Assembly (NCBI RefSeq): GCF_016583795.1
Contig: NZ_NRRS01000018.1
Location: 1 to 61,212 of the forward strand
Direction of reading: 5' to 3'
Length of the DNA: 61,212 nt
DNA from: Rhabdochromatium marinum
GTDB taxonomy: Bacteria; Pseudomonadota; Gammaproteobacteria; Chromatiales; Chromatiaceae
Position 1 is the stretch's first letter; every line of letters begins with the position of its first letter. Shown piece after piece: positions 34,855-45,776 of this stretch. The notes under the pieces were generated by a model, which saw only the letters and a program-made list of their open reading frames with translations, made no database searches and was not told the DNA's origin. The position numbers and the translations under genes are program-made.

Positions 34855-35829
34855 ATGGACCCGATCAGCCGCAACACCTGCGGGGCGGGCGCGCCCCCTT
34901 GGCACGCGGCGCATCAAGCTGTCCTTGTCGAAGAAAGCATGCATGCACTGGCAATCAACCCTGGCGCAATCTATGTCGATGCTACCTTTGGGCGCGGCGG
35001 CCATGCGCGTGCCCTGCTGGAACGCCTGGGTCCGGAGGGACAGCTGTTCGCCTTTGACCGGGATCCCGAGGCCGTAAACGCCGGCTTCGCCTTGCAGAGC
35101 AGCGATCACCGCATGCAGATCGAACACAGCCGCCTGTCGGAAACACCGCAGCGCCTGCACGAACGCGGCCTGAGCGGGCGCATTGCCGGCGTCCTGCTCG
35201 ATCTGGGCGTGTCCTCGCCACAGCTCGACACCCCGGAGCGCGGCTTCAGCTTCTCGCAGGACGGTCCGCTGGATATGCGCATGGACCCCAGTCAGGGCGA
35301 ACCCCTGTCGACCTGGCTGGCGCGCGCACCGGCGGATGAGATCGCACGGGTGCTGAAAGACGCCGGCGAGGAACGCTTTGCGCTACGCATTGCCCGCGCC
35401 ATTGAGCGCGAACGCGCGCAGCAGCCCCTGACCAGCACCGGCGCCTTAGCACGGCTGATTGAACGCACGGTTCCCACCCGCGAGCCGGGCAAGCATCCGG
35501 CTACCCGCAGCTTTCAGGCCTTGCGCATCACTGTGAATCAGGAACTCGATGAACTGCGTGCCGGCTTGGCTGGGATTACCGACTTGCTCGCCGCCGGGGG
35601 CCGCCTGGTGGTGATCAGTTTTCATTCGCTGGAGGATCGCATCGTCAAACGCTTCATGCGTGACGCGGCACGCGGACCCCAGGTACCCAAATCAGTGCCC
35701 GTGCGCGCGGATCAGGCCAGTGGCCCCCTGCGCCTGATCGGTGCCGCCCAGCGTCCGGGCGCGGCGGAAGTCGCACGCAATCCACGCGCACGCAGCGCCA
35801 TTCTGCGCGTGGCGGAGCGCCGCCCATGA
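34855..35829 (+). CDS. rsmH: 16S rRNA (cytosine(1402)-N4)-methyltransferase
   Basis: RsmH (MraW) methylates C1402 in the decoding site of 16S rRNA. The 324 residues show YVDATFGRGGHARALLERL (SAM-binding motif I, ~43), GVLLDLGVSSPQLDTPERGF (~112) and LVVISFHSLEDRIVKRFM (~252), all family signatures. GGAG lies eight bases before ATG 34855. With mraZ decayed it is the first working gene of the cluster, and its stop overlaps the ftsL ATG. Confidence 0.96.
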   Translation: MDPISRNTCGAGAPPWHAAHQAVLVEESMHALAINPGAIYVDATFGRGGHARALLERLGPEGQLFAFDRDPEAVNAGFALQSSDHRMQIEHSRLSETPQRLHERGLSGRIAGVLLDLGVSSPQLDTPERGFSFSQDGPLDMRMDPSQGEPLSTWLARAPADEIARVLKDAGEERFALRIARAIERERAQQPLTSTGALARLIERTVPTREPGKHPATRSFQALRITVNQELDELRAGLAGITDLLAAGGRLVVISFHSLEDRIVKRFMRDAARGPQVPKSVPVRADQASGPLRLIGAAQRPGAAEVARNPRARSAILRVAERRP

Positions 35830-36110
35830 ATGTCTCCCGCTTGACTGGCCTGGCCATATTAGGCTTTCTGGTGATCGCCAGCGCCGTGTCGGTGGCTTAC
35901 GTCAAGTATCTGACGCGCGCTGAGTTTGTACACCTGCAGGAGGCGCGCGCCGAGCGCGACGCCCTGGATCTGGAATGGGGACGGCTGCGTCTTGAGGAAG
36001 CCTCGCTGACGGCGCATTCGCGCCTGGAGGAGCGCGCCCGACAAGCACTCGGCATGCACCTGCCCCAGGCGGCAGAAGTCCGGGTGCTGGAGGTGCACGC
36101 GCATGACTAG
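35826..36110 (+). CDS. ftsL: Cell division protein FtsL
   Basis: FtsL is a small bitopic protein that forms the FtsQLB complex and activates septal synthesis by FtsWI. The 94 residues have a short cytoplasmic start, one helix (~6-26, GLAILGFLVIASAVSVAYVKY) and a periplasmic coiled-coil region (~35-75) ending in a short conserved tail (ARQALGMHLP). Sequence is poorly conserved in this family, so the position between rsmH and ftsI is the strongest support. It overlaps both neighbours. Confidence 0.92.
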   Translation: MNVSRLTGLAILGFLVIASAVSVAYVKYLTRAEFVHLQEARAERDALDLEWGRLRLEEASLTAHSRLEERARQALGMHLPQAAEVRVLEVHAHD

Positions 36111-37947
36111 GGCAGTCAATCGCAAAAAGCGCGCGGAACGCTGGGAGAAAGCGCTGACACACCAACCCAACTTGCAGGCGCGGCGCTTGGTGTTGCTGCT
36201 GTGCCTGGGATTGGCCTTCAGCGCGGTGCTGGCCAGTGCCTTCTACCGCCAGGTGCTGGAGACGGATTTTCTCAAGCACGAAGGCGATTTGCGCTCAGTG
36301 CGCGAACGCGAGATTCCGGCCCGCCGCGGCATGCTGATGGACCGTCACGGCGAGCCGCTGGCCATTAGCACCGCTGTGGCCACCCTGAGCATCGACCCGC
36401 GCTCGCTGCTGCAACAGCCCCAGGCCGTTGCGCCCCTGGCCGCCGCCCTGGAGCTGGATCCTGCGGAATTTGAGCAGCGCTTGCAGCGGCATCGGGACAA
36501 GGCATTCATGTACCTGCGCCGCCGCGTTGAGCCACGCCTGACCGAGGCGGCGCAGGCGGTCATTCGCCGCTACGAAGTGCAGGGCTTCAGCATCGAGAAC
36601 GAATATCGCCGCTTCTATCCCGGCGGCGAGGTCTTTGCCCATGTGTTGGGCTTCACCAACATCAACGACCAGGGACAGGAAGGCCTGGAGCTCGCCTATA
36701 ACGACCAACTGCGCGCCATTCCCGGCAAACGGCGGGTAATTCAGGACGGGCTGGGTCGGGTAGTGGCCGAGGTCGAGCAAATCCGCCCGCCGCGTCATGG
36801 TCAGGATCTGTACCTGAGTCTAGATCGCCGCTTGCAATTCCTGACTTACCGGGAACTCAAGCGCGCCGTGGCCAAGCATCAAGCGGTCAGCGGCACAGCG
36901 ATTCTGCTGGATGTGCAGTCCGGCGAGATACTGGCGGCGGCCAGCCAGCCGTCCTACAACCCCAATGCACAGCGCTCGGAACAGATCGCCCAGCGACGCA
37001 ATCGGGTCTTTACCGACGTATTTGAGCCCGGCTCCACAGTGAAACCACTGGTGGTCGCCAAGGCGCTCGAATCGGGCGTCATCAACCCCAACACGGCGGT
37101 GAATACCGAGCCAGGCTCGTTGCAAATCGGCCGCAACCGGGTGCGTGATGTGCATAACTACGGGCTGCTCAATACAACCAGCGTCATCACCAAGTCCAGC
37201 AATGTCGGTATCGTGAAGATTGCCCGCAAGATGGATCACGCGCACCTGTGGCAGCTCTACCATCATCTGGGCTTTGGCTCGCTGGAGCATCAATGGGATC
37301 CCAATGAGCCCGCGTTCCCCGGTGCCAGCTCCGGCTATCTGCCAGCAGTTGATGACTGGTCGGAGTTTGAACACGCGACCCTAGCCTTCGGCTATGGGCT
37401 AAATGTCACCACGCTGCAACTGGCCAATGCCTACAGCGTGCTGGCCCGGGATGGGATTTTACGCCCCGTTTCCCTGCTAAGCCATCGCCAGATCCGCAAC
37501 CAGTTTGGCGACCCGAACCACCGTCAAACCAATGCATCCAACCGCTGGGCGCTGCGGGTGTTCTCCACCCCTACCGCGCGCGAGGTACGCAAGATGATGG
37601 AAACCGTGGTCTCGCCCCAGGGCACGGCCAGGCGCGCGGCTGTGACCGGCTACCGGGTGGCAGGCAAGACCGGCACGGCGAAAAAGGCCGGCCCCGGTGG
37701 TTATATGCAAGGACGCTATCAGGCCGTCTTTGCCGGCATGGCGCCAGCGAGCGCACCACGTTTCGTCATGGTGGTCATGATCGACGAGCCAGGCGGCAAG
37801 CAATACTACGGCGGCCTGGTTGCGGCCCCGGTGTTTGCCAAGGTGATGGAACGGGCCCTGCGTTTGTATAACGTGCCACCCGATGACCCCAGTGCCTCCT
37901 TGCTGCTGACCGCCGAATCAGAGCTGCGCATGGGAGCGAGCCGATGA
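36103..37947 (+). CDS. ftsI: Peptidoglycan transpeptidase FtsI (PBP3)
   Basis: FtsI crosslinks septal peptidoglycan and works with FtsW. One membrane helix (~28-48) is followed by a dimerisation domain and a penicillin-binding domain. The active-site motifs are present: SxxK in FEPGSTVKPL (~310), SSN in ITKSSNVGIV (~366) and KTGTAKK (~524). At 614 residues it is slightly longer than E. coli FtsI (588). It overlaps ftsL by 8 bases and murE by 4. Confidence 0.97.
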   Translation: MTRAVNRKKRAERWEKALTHQPNLQARRLVLLLCLGLAFSAVLASAFYRQVLETDFLKHEGDLRSVREREIPARRGMLMDRHGEPLAISTAVATLSIDPRSLLQQPQAVAPLAAALELDPAEFEQRLQRHRDKAFMYLRRRVEPRLTEAAQAVIRRYEVQGFSIENEYRRFYPGGEVFAHVLGFTNINDQGQEGLELAYNDQLRAIPGKRRVIQDGLGRVVAEVEQIRPPRHGQDLYLSLDRRLQFLTYRELKRAVAKHQAVSGTAILLDVQSGEILAAASQPSYNPNAQRSEQIAQRRNRVFTDVFEPGSTVKPLVVAKALESGVINPNTAVNTEPGSLQIGRNRVRDVHNYGLLNTTSVITKSSNVGIVKIARKMDHAHLWQLYHHLGFGSLEHQWDPNEPAFPGASSGYLPAVDDWSEFEHATLAFGYGLNVTTLQLANAYSVLARDGILRPVSLLSHRQIRNQFGDPNHRQTNASNRWALRVFSTPTAREVRKMMETVVSPQGTARRAAVTGYRVAGKTGTAKKAGPGGYMQGRYQAVFAGMAPASAPRFVMVVMIDEPGGKQYYGGLVAAPVFAKVMERALRLYNVPPDDPSASLLLTAESELRMGASR

Positions 37948-39551
37948 TGACCGCTCACCAGCACCCGCACCGCACCTGCCCGCTCAACGAGCTGCTGGCG
38001 GGCTTGGTCGCGCCCTCTGTTGCCGTGCAGCCAGTGCCAATCTCCAGCCTGGCGCTCGACAGCCGTCTAGCCAGTCGGGGCGGACTCTTTCTCGCCTATC
38101 AGGGCAGCCAAGCGCACGGTCTTGACTATACCCGCGCCCTGGCCACGCGCGGTCTGCGCGCCATCGCCGCCGAGCCCAGTGCGCGCTGGCCACGCGCGGC
38201 GCTGGATGCCCTGGCGACTGAACTTGAGATACCCATTATCCCGGTTGAGCACCTTGGCGCGCAGGCGGGCACCATCGCGGCACGCTTTTATCAGGATCCG
38301 AGCGCCCGGCTGGAGATGATCGGCATCACCGGCACCAATGGCAAAACCAGTGTCAGCCATTTCATCGCCCAGGGTCTCGCACACGAAACTCGTTGTGCGG
38401 TCATCGGCACCCTGGGACAGGGCTTTCCAGACGCCCTGGTCAGCACTGGTATGACCACCCCCGATGCGCTCAGCTTGCAAGCCAGTCTGGCGGATCTGGC
38501 TCATCAGGGCGCCACGGCGATAGCGATGGAAGTCTCCTCGCATGCCCTGGCACAGCAACGCGCCGATGCAGTGCATTTTGACTATGCGCTGCTGACCAAT
38601 CTGACCCGCGATCACCTCGATTATCACCAAACGATGGAGGCCTATGCAGCGGCCAAGGCACGGCTGTTCGTGCATCCCGGATTGCGCTGGGCGGTGCTGA
38701 ATGCTGATGAAGCCTTCAGTGCCCAGCTGATCCCGACACTGGCACCGGAGGTTCGACTCGCGCTCTATAGTCTGAATCCCGCGCTCACGCTGGACCCGGC
38801 CGTACAAGTGCGCTGCGATCTGTTGGTCAGAGCCACAGAACTTACTTTGCAGCCACGCGGTTTGCGCCTGGAGGTCGAGGTCGATCAACAGCGATGCCAT
38901 GAGTGCTCACTCACTGGCACGCTCAGCGCGGAGCTGGTCGGACGCTTCAATGCGGCGAATCTGCTCGCCGCGCTGACGCTACTGCTGGCGCGCGGTGTTG
39001 CCTTCGAGACCGCCGTGCAGCAGCTGGGGCGGATACGCGGAGTTCCGGGCCGCATGGAAAGCTTCGGCGCCGCCGGCGAGCCGCTGTGCGTGGTGGATTA
39101 CGCCCACACCCCGGATGCACTCGAACAAGCTCTGGTCGAAGTGCGCGCACACTGCCAGGGCCAGCTGATCCTGGTGTTCGGCTGCGGGGGCGAACGTGAT
39201 CGCGGCAAGCGGGCGCTGATGGGACAACTGGCCGAGCGGCTGGCGGATCACATTATTCTGACCGATGACAATCCGCGCCATGAGGATGGCGACGCCATTA
39301 TTGCTGACATTCGCGCCGGCATGCGACCGCCGGCATCCCAAACGGAATCCAAGAACCGTCCTGCACTCACCATTGAGCGCCAGCGTGGGGTCGCAATTCG
39401 CCGCGCGCTACTGCTAGCCGGCCATAAAGATGCGGTACTCATCGCCGGCAAAGGCCATGAGAGCGAGCAGGATATGGGTGAGCTGCGGGTGCGTTTCAGT
39501 GATCGCGCCCAGGTCATGCAGGCGCTGCGCGAATGGCGTGGGAGGGCATGA
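37944..39551 (+). CDS. murE: UDP-MurNAc-tripeptide synthetase (meso-DAP adding)
   Basis: MurE adds the third residue of the peptidoglycan stem to UDP-MurNAc-L-Ala-D-Glu. The ATP-binding motif GITGTNGKTS (~130) and the substrate-recognition motif DDNPRHED (~438) are clear; DNPR predicts meso-diaminopimelate rather than lysine. The 535 residues are somewhat longer than E. coli MurE (495), mostly in the N-terminal domain. It overlaps ftsI and murF by ATGA-type junctions. Confidence 0.96.
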   Translation: MMTAHQHPHRTCPLNELLAGLVAPSVAVQPVPISSLALDSRLASRGGLFLAYQGSQAHGLDYTRALATRGLRAIAAEPSARWPRAALDALATELEIPIIPVEHLGAQAGTIAARFYQDPSARLEMIGITGTNGKTSVSHFIAQGLAHETRCAVIGTLGQGFPDALVSTGMTTPDALSLQASLADLAHQGATAIAMEVSSHALAQQRADAVHFDYALLTNLTRDHLDYHQTMEAYAAAKARLFVHPGLRWAVLNADEAFSAQLIPTLAPEVRLALYSLNPALTLDPAVQVRCDLLVRATELTLQPRGLRLEVEVDQQRCHECSLTGTLSAELVGRFNAANLLAALTLLLARGVAFETAVQQLGRIRGVPGRMESFGAAGEPLCVVDYAHTPDALEQALVEVRAHCQGQLILVFGCGGERDRGKRALMGQLAERLADHIILTDDNPRHEDGDAIIADIRAGMRPPASQTESKNRPALTIERQRGVAIRRALLLAGHKDAVLIAGKGHESEQDMGELRVRFSDRAQVMQALREWRGRA

Positions 39552-40951
39552 ATATGTGGACACTTGCGCAGGCGGTGGCGAATGCCGGCGGACAGTTGCA
39601 GGGCGCGGATGTGGCCTTTCAGGGTGTGGTGACTGACAGCCGCCGTGCCTGTGAAGGTCAGCTGTTTGTCGCCCTCAGCGGCGAGCACTTCGATGGCCAT
39701 GACTATGTAGCCGCAGCCGCTGAGCGCGGCGCGGTCGCTGCAATGGTGAGCCGGGCGCTGCCGATGGCGATTCCGCAGTGGATTGTGGATGATCCGCTGC
39801 AAGGCCTCGGGCGCCTGGCGGCCGCCTGGCGGGAGCGCTTCCAGGGCCGGGTGATCGCCATTACCGGCAGCAATGGTAAAACCACCTGCAAGGAAATGAC
39901 CGCGTCCATCTGCCGGCAGGTTGGCACCACCCGTGCCACAGCCGGCAACCTGAACAATGCCATCGGTATGCCGCTGACGCTGTTGAGTGCGCGTGATGAG
40001 GCCTTTCTGATTCTGGAAATGGGAGCTAATCATCACGGCGAGCTTACCTACCTCAGTGGCCTTGCTGCACCCGAGGTGGCGGTGATTACCAATGCCGGGC
40101 GGGCCCATCTGGAAGGCTTCGGTAGTCTGGAAGGCGTGGCACACGCCAAGGGTGAGATTGCCTCGGGCCTGCGCCCGGACGGCTGCTTTGCCTTCATGGC
40201 AGATGTGCCCTGGACGCCGCTGTGGCAGCAGCTTGCCGGCACGCGGCGCCATATCACCTTCGGCATGGGACCGGGCGCTGAGCTGCAGGCGGACCCGGAC
40301 TCGATTCGCACCTGCTGGGATGAAAACGGCTTTCGTACCCTGTTCAACGTCTGGCTGCCTGCTGCTTGGCAACAGCCAACCGGCCAACCCAAGTCGCCGC
40401 CAATCGAAATCAGCCTGGCACTGCCCGGCCGGCACAATGTGAATAACGCACTGGCAGCGACAGCCATCGCCGTGGCGCTTGACCTGCCGGTCACGGCCAT
40501 TGTGCAAGGACTCGCCGCGCTGCAACCGGTCGCACGGCGCATGCAGCCGCGTCGCACTGCAAACGGCATTCGCCTGATCGACGACAGCTATAACGCCAAT
40601 CCGGATTCTCTGGCCGCCGCAGTGGAGGTGCTGGTGGATCTGCCGGGCCGTCCGGTGCTGGTACTGGGCGATTTCGGCGAGCTGGGCCCCGACAGCGCCG
40701 CCTTGCATGCCGAGATGGGGCGTCAGGCACAGGCGGCCGGGGTCAAACGCCTGTTTGCGGTGGGCGATTTGGCAGGACGGGCCGCTGCGGCCTGTGGCGA
40801 CTCAGGAGTGATCTGCCCGACTCAGGCGGATTGTCTGCGTCGGCTGCGCACCGAATGGCATCCCGAGGATGTATTGCTGGTAAAGGGCTCGCGACTTGCG
40901 GCCATGGATCGAATAGCCGATGCCCTGTGCAGCGGCAAGGAGCTGGTTTGA
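39548..40951 (+). CDS. murF: UDP-MurNAc-tripeptide-D-Ala-D-Ala ligase
   Basis: MurF joins D-Ala-D-Ala to the tripeptide precursor, the last cytoplasmic peptide step. The ATP loop [13 protein letters not shown] (~108), the Asn/His metal-site region [14 protein letters not shown] (~160) and [13 protein letters not shown] (~345) are family signatures. ATG 39548 overlaps the murE stop; ATG 39554, with GGAGG eight bases upstream, is also likely. The length of ~467 is normal. mraY follows after one base. Confidence 0.95.
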   Translation: MNMWTLAQAVANAGGQLQGADVAFQGVVTDSRRACEGQLFVALSGEHFDGHDYVAAAAERGAVAAMVSRALPMAIPQWIVDDPLQGLGRLAAAWRERFQGRVIAITGSNGKTTCKEMTASICRQVGTTRATAGNLNNAIGMPLTLLSARDEAFLILEMGANHHGELTYLSGLAAPEVAVITNAGRAHLEGFGSLEGVAHAKGEIASGLRPDGCFAFMADVPWTPLWQQLAGTRRHITFGMGPGAELQADPDSIRTCWDENGFRTLFNVWLPAAWQQPTGQPKSPPIEISLALPGRHNVNNALAATAIAVALDLPVTAIVQGLAALQPVARRMQPRRTANGIRLIDDSYNANPDSLAAAVEVLVDLPGRPVLVLGDFGELGPDSAALHAEMGRQAQAAGVKRLFAVGDLAGRAAAACGDSGVICPTQADCLRRLRTEWHPEDVLLVKGSRLAAMDRIADALCSGKELV

Positions 40952-40952
40952 C

Positions 40953-42035
40953 ATGCTGTTGTTGTTAACCGACTGGCTAACGCAGTTTTATTCCGGGTTT
41001 GCGGTGTTTCGCTACCTGACCCTGCGCGGCATTCTGGGCGTGCTGACGGCGCTGATGATCGCGCTGCTGGTGGGGCGTCCGCTGATTCGCTGGCTGAGCA
41101 GCTACAAGGTCGGGCAGGTGGTGCGCGACGACGGGCCCAGCAGCCATTTATCCAAGGCCGGTACTCCGACCATGGGGGGCACCCTGATTCTGGTGGCCAT
41201 CGCCGTCAGTACTCTGTTGTGGGCAGACCTGTCCAATCGCTTTGTGTGGGTGATCTTGCTGACGACCCTGGCCTTTGGCGTCATCGGCTTTATTGATGAC
41301 TACCGCAAGCTGGTATTGCGCGACTCGCGGGGACTGCCCGCGCGCTACAAGTATCTGCTCCAGACCATCTTCGGGTTGACGGCCGCAGGCTATCTTTATG
41401 TCACAGCAGCCACACCACATGAAACCGAGCTGTTGCTTCCCTACCTTAAGGAAGTCTCCATTCAACTCGGGCCGCTGTTTATTCCCTTTGCTTATCTGGT
41501 CATCGTCGGCACCAGCAATGCGGTGAATCTGACCGATGGCCTGGATGGACTGGCGGTGCTGCCAGCCGTGCTGGTGGCCGGTGGGCTGGGCATTATGGTT
41601 TATGCCGCTGGTCACGCCGAGATTTCAAACTATCTGAAGATTCCTTATATTCCCGCCGTCGGTGAGGTGGTAATTGTCTGCGGCGCCCTGGTCGGCTCCG
41701 GGTTAGGCTTTCTGTGGTTTAACACCTATCCGGCGCAGGTCTTCATGGGCGATGTCGGCGCCTTGGCGCTGGGCGCGGCCCTGGGCACCATTGCCGTGGT
41801 TGCCAATCAGGAATTGGTGCTCTTTATTATGGGGGGCATCTTTGTATTGGAGACCCTGTCGGTGATCCTGCAAGTGGCGTCCTTTAAGCTGACCGGGAAA
41901 CGCCTGTTTCGCATGGCGCCGCTGCATCATCACTACGAACTCAAAGGCTGGCCAGAGCCACGGGTGATCGTGCGCTTTTGGATTATTACCGTCATTCTGG
42001 TACTGATTGGGCTGGCGAGCTTGAAGATCCGATGA
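40953..42035 (+). CDS. mraY: Phospho-N-acetylmuramoyl-pentapeptide transferase
   Basis: MraY moves phospho-MurNAc-pentapeptide to undecaprenyl phosphate, making lipid I at the inner membrane. The 360 residues form about ten helices. Conserved motifs are [13 protein letters not shown] (~70), GFIDDYRKL (catalytic Asp pair, ~115), [13 protein letters not shown] (~195) and [12 protein letters not shown] (~325). ATG 40953 follows AAGGAG at a slightly long distance. It is the normal E. coli length. Confidence 0.97.
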   Translation: MLLLLTDWLTQFYSGFAVFRYLTLRGILGVLTALMIALLVGRPLIRWLSSYKVGQVVRDDGPSSHLSKAGTPTMGGTLILVAIAVSTLLWADLSNRFVWVILLTTLAFGVIGFIDDYRKLVLRDSRGLPARYKYLLQTIFGLTAAGYLYVTAATPHETELLLPYLKEVSIQLGPLFIPFAYLVIVGTSNAVNLTDGLDGLAVLPAVLVAGGLGIMVYAAGHAEISNYLKIPYIPAVGEVVIVCGALVGSGLGFLWFNTYPAQVFMGDVGALALGAALGTIAVVANQELVLFIMGGIFVLETLSVILQVASFKLTGKRLFRMAPLHHHYELKGWPEPRVIVRFWIITVILVLIGLASLKIR

Positions 42036-43456
42036 CGTCACAACCCCCCATGATTGCTGCATTGCCCCAACTGGCGGGCGCCCGGGTTCTGGTGATCGGC
42101 CTGGGGCTCACCGGGCTGTCATGCATCCGTTATCTGCGCAACCTCGGATGTCAGGTGATGGTCATGGATACCCGTGAGCAACCACCGGGAGCCGCCGCGC
42201 TGCGCCGGGAGTTTCCCGAGGTCGCCATGAGGCTCGGCGGCTGGAACTGCGCGACCCTGGCTGCGGCAGATCAAATCCTGCTCAGCCCTGGCGTGGCACT
42301 GGCAGAGCTGATGAGGACACTTGAGCAATGCCCCCAGGCCAACCCCCGGATTCCGGTCTGTGGTGATATCGAGCTTTTCGCCCAAGCCGTGTCAGCGCCG
42401 GTGCTGGCTATCACCGGCTCTAATGGTAAGAGCACGGTCACCGAGCTGCTCGGCCAGATGGCACGACGCGCTGGCGTCAAGGTCGCCGTCGGCGGCAACC
42501 TGGGGCCACCGGCTCTGGATCTCCTGGCCCCGGATGTGGAGCTCTACATTCTCGAACTCTCCAGTTTCCAGCTTGAAACCACCGCCTCTCTGCGCCCGCG
42601 AGCCGCCGCGTTGCTGAATCTGTCGGCGGATCATCTGGATCGCTACACCGATGTTGGCGCCTATGCCCAGGCCAAGCAGCGGATTTTCGCGGACGCCCAG
42701 GCAGCGGTGATCAACCGCGATGATCCGGTCGCACGCGAGCTGGCCGCTGGTGTGGCCGAGGTGGTGAGTTTCGGGCTTGGTCAGCCGGATGAGACCGCAA
42801 AACAGGACTGGGGCCTGCTTCCCGCCGCTGAGGGCGCCGGTGCCTGGATTGGGCGCGGTACCACCGCACTGATACCGGTCAGTGAAATGCGCCTACTCGG
42901 CGCACATAATCTCGCCAATGCCCTGGCCGCGCTGGCACTGGCTGATCTCTACGGGCTGGCGCTGGCGCCCATGCGCGCCACCCTGGGCGAGTTTTGCGGT
43001 TTGGCACATCGCTGTGCACCTGTGGCGGAGATCGAGGGCGTGCGCTGGATTGACGATTCCAAAGGCACCAACCCAGGAGCAACCATCGCCGCCATTGAAG
43101 GCATCGCGCGCAGCCAGACCGGCGCTGGAGCCTCAGGGGCTGGCAAAATTGTGCTAATCGCTGGTGGCGAGGGCAAGGGTGCGGATTTTTCCTCACTCGC
43201 TCCCACACTCGCACAGCATGTGCGGGCACTGGTGCTGATCGGTCGCGATGCGCACCTGATGGCCGCCATCGCCCCGGCCACAGTGTTCACCGAGCGGGCC
43301 ATGGATATGCCAGCGGCGGTGACGCGCGCCGCCGAGCTGGCGCAGCCGGGCGATGTCGTGCTGCTGTCCCCCGCTTGTGCCAGCTTCGATATGTTTGATG
43401 ACTACCGCCAGCGCGGACGCGTCTTTGCCGAGGCGGTAATGAGGATGGCTGCATGA
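42032..43456 (+). CDS. murD: UDP-MurNAc-L-alanine:D-glutamate ligase
   Basis: MurD adds D-glutamate to UDP-MurNAc-L-Ala. Residues ~18-26 ([10 protein letters not shown]) form the Rossmann nucleotide site, [11 protein letters not shown] (~128) the ATP loop, and LSADHLDRY and [13 protein letters not shown] the conserved catalytic regions. The 474 residues are a little longer than E. coli MurD (438). Its ATG overlaps the mraY stop, and its TGA overlaps the ftsW ATG. Confidence 0.96.
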   Translation: MTSQPPMIAALPQLAGARVLVIGLGLTGLSCIRYLRNLGCQVMVMDTREQPPGAAALRREFPEVAMRLGGWNCATLAAADQILLSPGVALAELMRTLEQCPQANPRIPVCGDIELFAQAVSAPVLAITGSNGKSTVTELLGQMARRAGVKVAVGGNLGPPALDLLAPDVELYILELSSFQLETTASLRPRAAALLNLSADHLDRYTDVGAYAQAKQRIFADAQAAVINRDDPVARELAAGVAEVVSFGLGQPDETAKQDWGLLPAAEGAGAWIGRGTTALIPVSEMRLLGAHNLANALAALALADLYGLALAPMRATLGEFCGLAHRCAPVAEIEGVRWIDDSKGTNPGATIAAIEGIARSQTGAGASGAGKIVLIAGGEGKGADFSSLAPTLAQHVRALVLIGRDAHLMAAIAPATVFTERAMDMPAAVTRAAELAQPGDVVLLSPACASFDMFDDYRQRGRVFAEAVMRMAA

Positions 43457-44712
43457 GCACGCATAATCCCACGACCACCGCCGGCACCTCGCTGGTCGCG
43501 CTGGAGCAGGAACTGCGCCAGCCGCGCATGCCGCGCAGTCGGCATCAGCGCATTGGAGCCATACCAGCGCCGGTTGACTACCCCCTGGCGCTGGCTGTGG
43601 CCTGCTTGCTTGGCTTGGGCGTGGTGATGGTGGCCTCGGCCTCAATGCCGATTGGCGCCCAGGCCCCGCATTACCAGCCGCTGTTTTATCTGTATCGGCA
43701 TCTGCTGGCGCTGGCACTCGGGGTGGCGGGCGGACTGGCCTGCTGGCTACTGCCGATCAGCTTCTGGTCGCGCTCCGGATTCTGGCTGCTGCTGGGCAGC
43801 ATTGGGCTGCTGATTTTGGTGTTAATGCCGGGAATTGGCTACAGCGTCAACGGCGCCACACGCTGGATTCGCCTGCTGGGCTTTAATCTCCAGCCCTCGG
43901 AAATGGCCAAGCTGGCCGCCGTGATCTATTTGGCAGGCTATCTGGTGCGTCGCCCCCTGACCGGGGCAACCGGCACCTATGATGTCCTGCATCCCCTGCT
44001 GCTGATCGGCCTCGCCGGGGCTCTGGTCATGGCGCAGCCGGATTTCGGCACCGCAGCCGTGCTCCTGGCCACCATGCTCGGGCTGCTGTTTCTCGCCGGT
44101 GCGCCCCTGGTGCATTTTCTGGTGCTGATTGCCCTGGTACTGGCGGCCCTGGTGGCCCTGATTCTGTTTGAGCCCTACCGGCTGGAGCGGGTGACTTCCT
44201 TTTTGAATCCATTTGCCGATCCGTTCAATTCCGGCTATCAGCTGACCCAAGCGCTGATTGCTTTTGGTCGCGGGGAGTGGCTGGGCGTCGGGCTCGGCAA
44301 TGGGATTCAAAAACAGTATTTCCTGCCCGAGGCACACACGGATTTTCTACTGGCGGTGATTGGCGAGGAACTGGGCTTTGTTGGTGTTGCGGCTGTCATC
44401 AGCCTGCTGGCCTTCGTCTGTTGGCGCGCGCTGAAGATCGGCGCGCGTGCCCACAGCATGGGGGAGGACTTCCTGTCCTATGTCGCCTATGGCATTGGTT
44501 TGCTGATCGGGCTGCAAACCTTCGTTAATGCCGGCGTCAACACCGGCTTGCTGCCAACCAAGGGACTCACATTGCCCTTTATCAGCTATGGCAATAATTC
44601 CATCCTGATCGCAACCATGAGCGCAGCGCTCTTGTTGCGCTGTGACGCCGAGCTGCGGCGCAAAACCCGGAAACCCAGAACGGGCGGAGGTATGCGATGG
44701 CGGCGCGGATAG
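43453..44712 (+). CDS. ftsW: Septal peptidoglycan glycosyltransferase FtsW
   Basis: FtsW is a SEDS-family glycosyltransferase that polymerises lipid II at the septum together with FtsI. The 419 residues start with a ~45-residue cytoplasmic tail, then ten helices. SEDS signatures are NGATRWIRLLGFNLQPSEMAK (~133) and GLLPTKGLTLPFISYG (~362). The Asp of the catalytic loop lies in that central region. It overlaps murD by 4 bases and murG by 16. Confidence 0.96.
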   Translation: MSTHNPTTTAGTSLVALEQELRQPRMPRSRHQRIGAIPAPVDYPLALAVACLLGLGVVMVASASMPIGAQAPHYQPLFYLYRHLLALALGVAGGLACWLLPISFWSRSGFWLLLGSIGLLILVLMPGIGYSVNGATRWIRLLGFNLQPSEMAKLAAVIYLAGYLVRRPLTGATGTYDVLHPLLLIGLAGALVMAQPDFGTAAVLLATMLGLLFLAGAPLVHFLVLIALVLAALVALILFEPYRLERVTSFLNPFADPFNSGYQLTQALIAFGRGEWLGVGLGNGIQKQYFLPEAHTDFLLAVIGEELGFVGVAAVISLLAFVCWRALKIGARAHSMGEDFLSYVAYGIGLLIGLQTFVNAGVNTGLLPTKGLTLPFISYGNNSILIATMSAALLLRCDAELRRKTRKPRTGGGMRWRRG

Positions 44713-45776
44713 CCGTAATGGCCGGTGGCACCGGCGGTCATGTGTTCCCGGCCCTGGCGGTGGCACAGCAGCTGCGCGAGCGCGGTGCCGAGCCCTTTTG
44801 GATGGGCACCCGGGCGGGCCTGGAGGCGCGCCTGGTGCCGGCGCACGACTTCGAGATCGAATGGCTGCAAGTACAGGGGGTCCGTGGCAAAGGCGTGAAA
44901 ACCCTGCTGCGGGCGCCCTGGCAACTGGGCATTGCCTTGCGCGAAGCCGCTGCCGTGCTGCGCCGCCGCGCCCCAGATGTGGTGCTGGGCATGGGTGGCT
45001 TTGTCTCCGGCCCCGGTGGACTCATGGCCTGGCGGCAGGGGCGGGCTTTGGTAATTCAGGAGCAAAACAGCATCCCCGGCATGACCAATCAATGGCTGGC
45101 CCGGGTCGCGGATCGAGTGTTTGAAGGCTTTCCCGGCAGCTTTCCACCAGCGCGCGCGGCCATGACCAGCGGCAACCCGGTGCGCGCGAGCATCAGCGCC
45201 CTGGCATCACCAGCTGAGCGACTGGCGGGACGCTCCGGTCAGGTGCGACTGCTGGTGCTGGGCGGTTCCCTGGGCGCGCGGGCGCTGAACCTGATGGTTC
45301 CGCAGGCCCTAGCGCAGCTGCCCCAGACGCAGCGCCCCGAGGTGCGGCATCAGGCCGGCGAGCGCACACTGGCGCTGGCGCAAACCGCCTATCGGGAAGC
45401 CGGAGTCACGGCCGATATCCAGCCCTTTGTCGAGGATATGGCGGCGGCCTATGCCTGGGCGGATGTGCTCATCTGCCGGGCCGGCGCCCTGACCGTGGCC
45501 GAAGTCGCTGCCGCCGGCATACCGGCTATCTTCGTGCCCTTCCCCTATGCCGTTGATGATCATCAGGTTGGCAATGCCGAGCATCTGGTCAAGGCAGGCG
45601 CCGCCCATATGATTCTGGAATCCGCCCTGACCCCAGCCACCCTGCTGGCCCGGCTGGAGCCACTGCTGAGCAATACCGCCCAGCGCCTGATGATGGCCCA
45701 AGCGGCCCGAGCGCAAGCCAGGCCCGAAGCCGCCGCACAGATTGCCACAACCTGCCTGGAGTTGGCTGAAAGATGA
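44697..45776 (+). CDS. murG: Lipid I N-acetylglucosaminyltransferase
   Basis: MurG adds GlcNAc to lipid I, forming lipid II on the cytoplasmic face. The N-terminal glycine-rich loop [15 protein letters not shown] (~12) and the UDP-sugar-binding C-terminal motif [16 protein letters not shown] (~260) with VDDHQ (~290) are all in place. The 359 residues match E. coli MurG. It starts inside the ftsW 3' end, and its stop overlaps the murC start. Confidence 0.97.
   Translation: MAARIAVMAGGTGGHVFPALAVAQQLRERGAEPFWMGTRAGLEARLVPAHDFEIEWLQVQGVRGKGVKTLLRAPWQLGIALREAAAVLRRRAPDVVLGMGGFVSGPGGLMAWRQGRALVIQEQNSIPGMTNQWLARVADRVFEGFPGSFPPARAAMTSGNPVRASISALASPAERLAGRSGQVRLLVLGGSLGARALNLMVPQALAQLPQTQRPEVRHQAGERTLALAQTAYREAGVTADIQPFVEDMAAAYAWADVLICRAGALTVAEVAAAGIPAIFVPFPYAVDDHQVGNAEHLVKAGAAHMILESALTPATLLARLEPLLSNTAQRLMMAQAARAQARPEAAAQIATTCLELAER

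Noticed and set aside
34688-35077. Plus-strand frame of 129 residues before rsmH
   Set aside because: It starts within decayed mraZ (GVGNQCGLWDK) and then reads out of frame into rsmH; not a gene.
39248-40708. 486-residue open frame opposite murE/murF
   Set aside because: Lies antisense to two well-identified ligases, with no recognisable motif.
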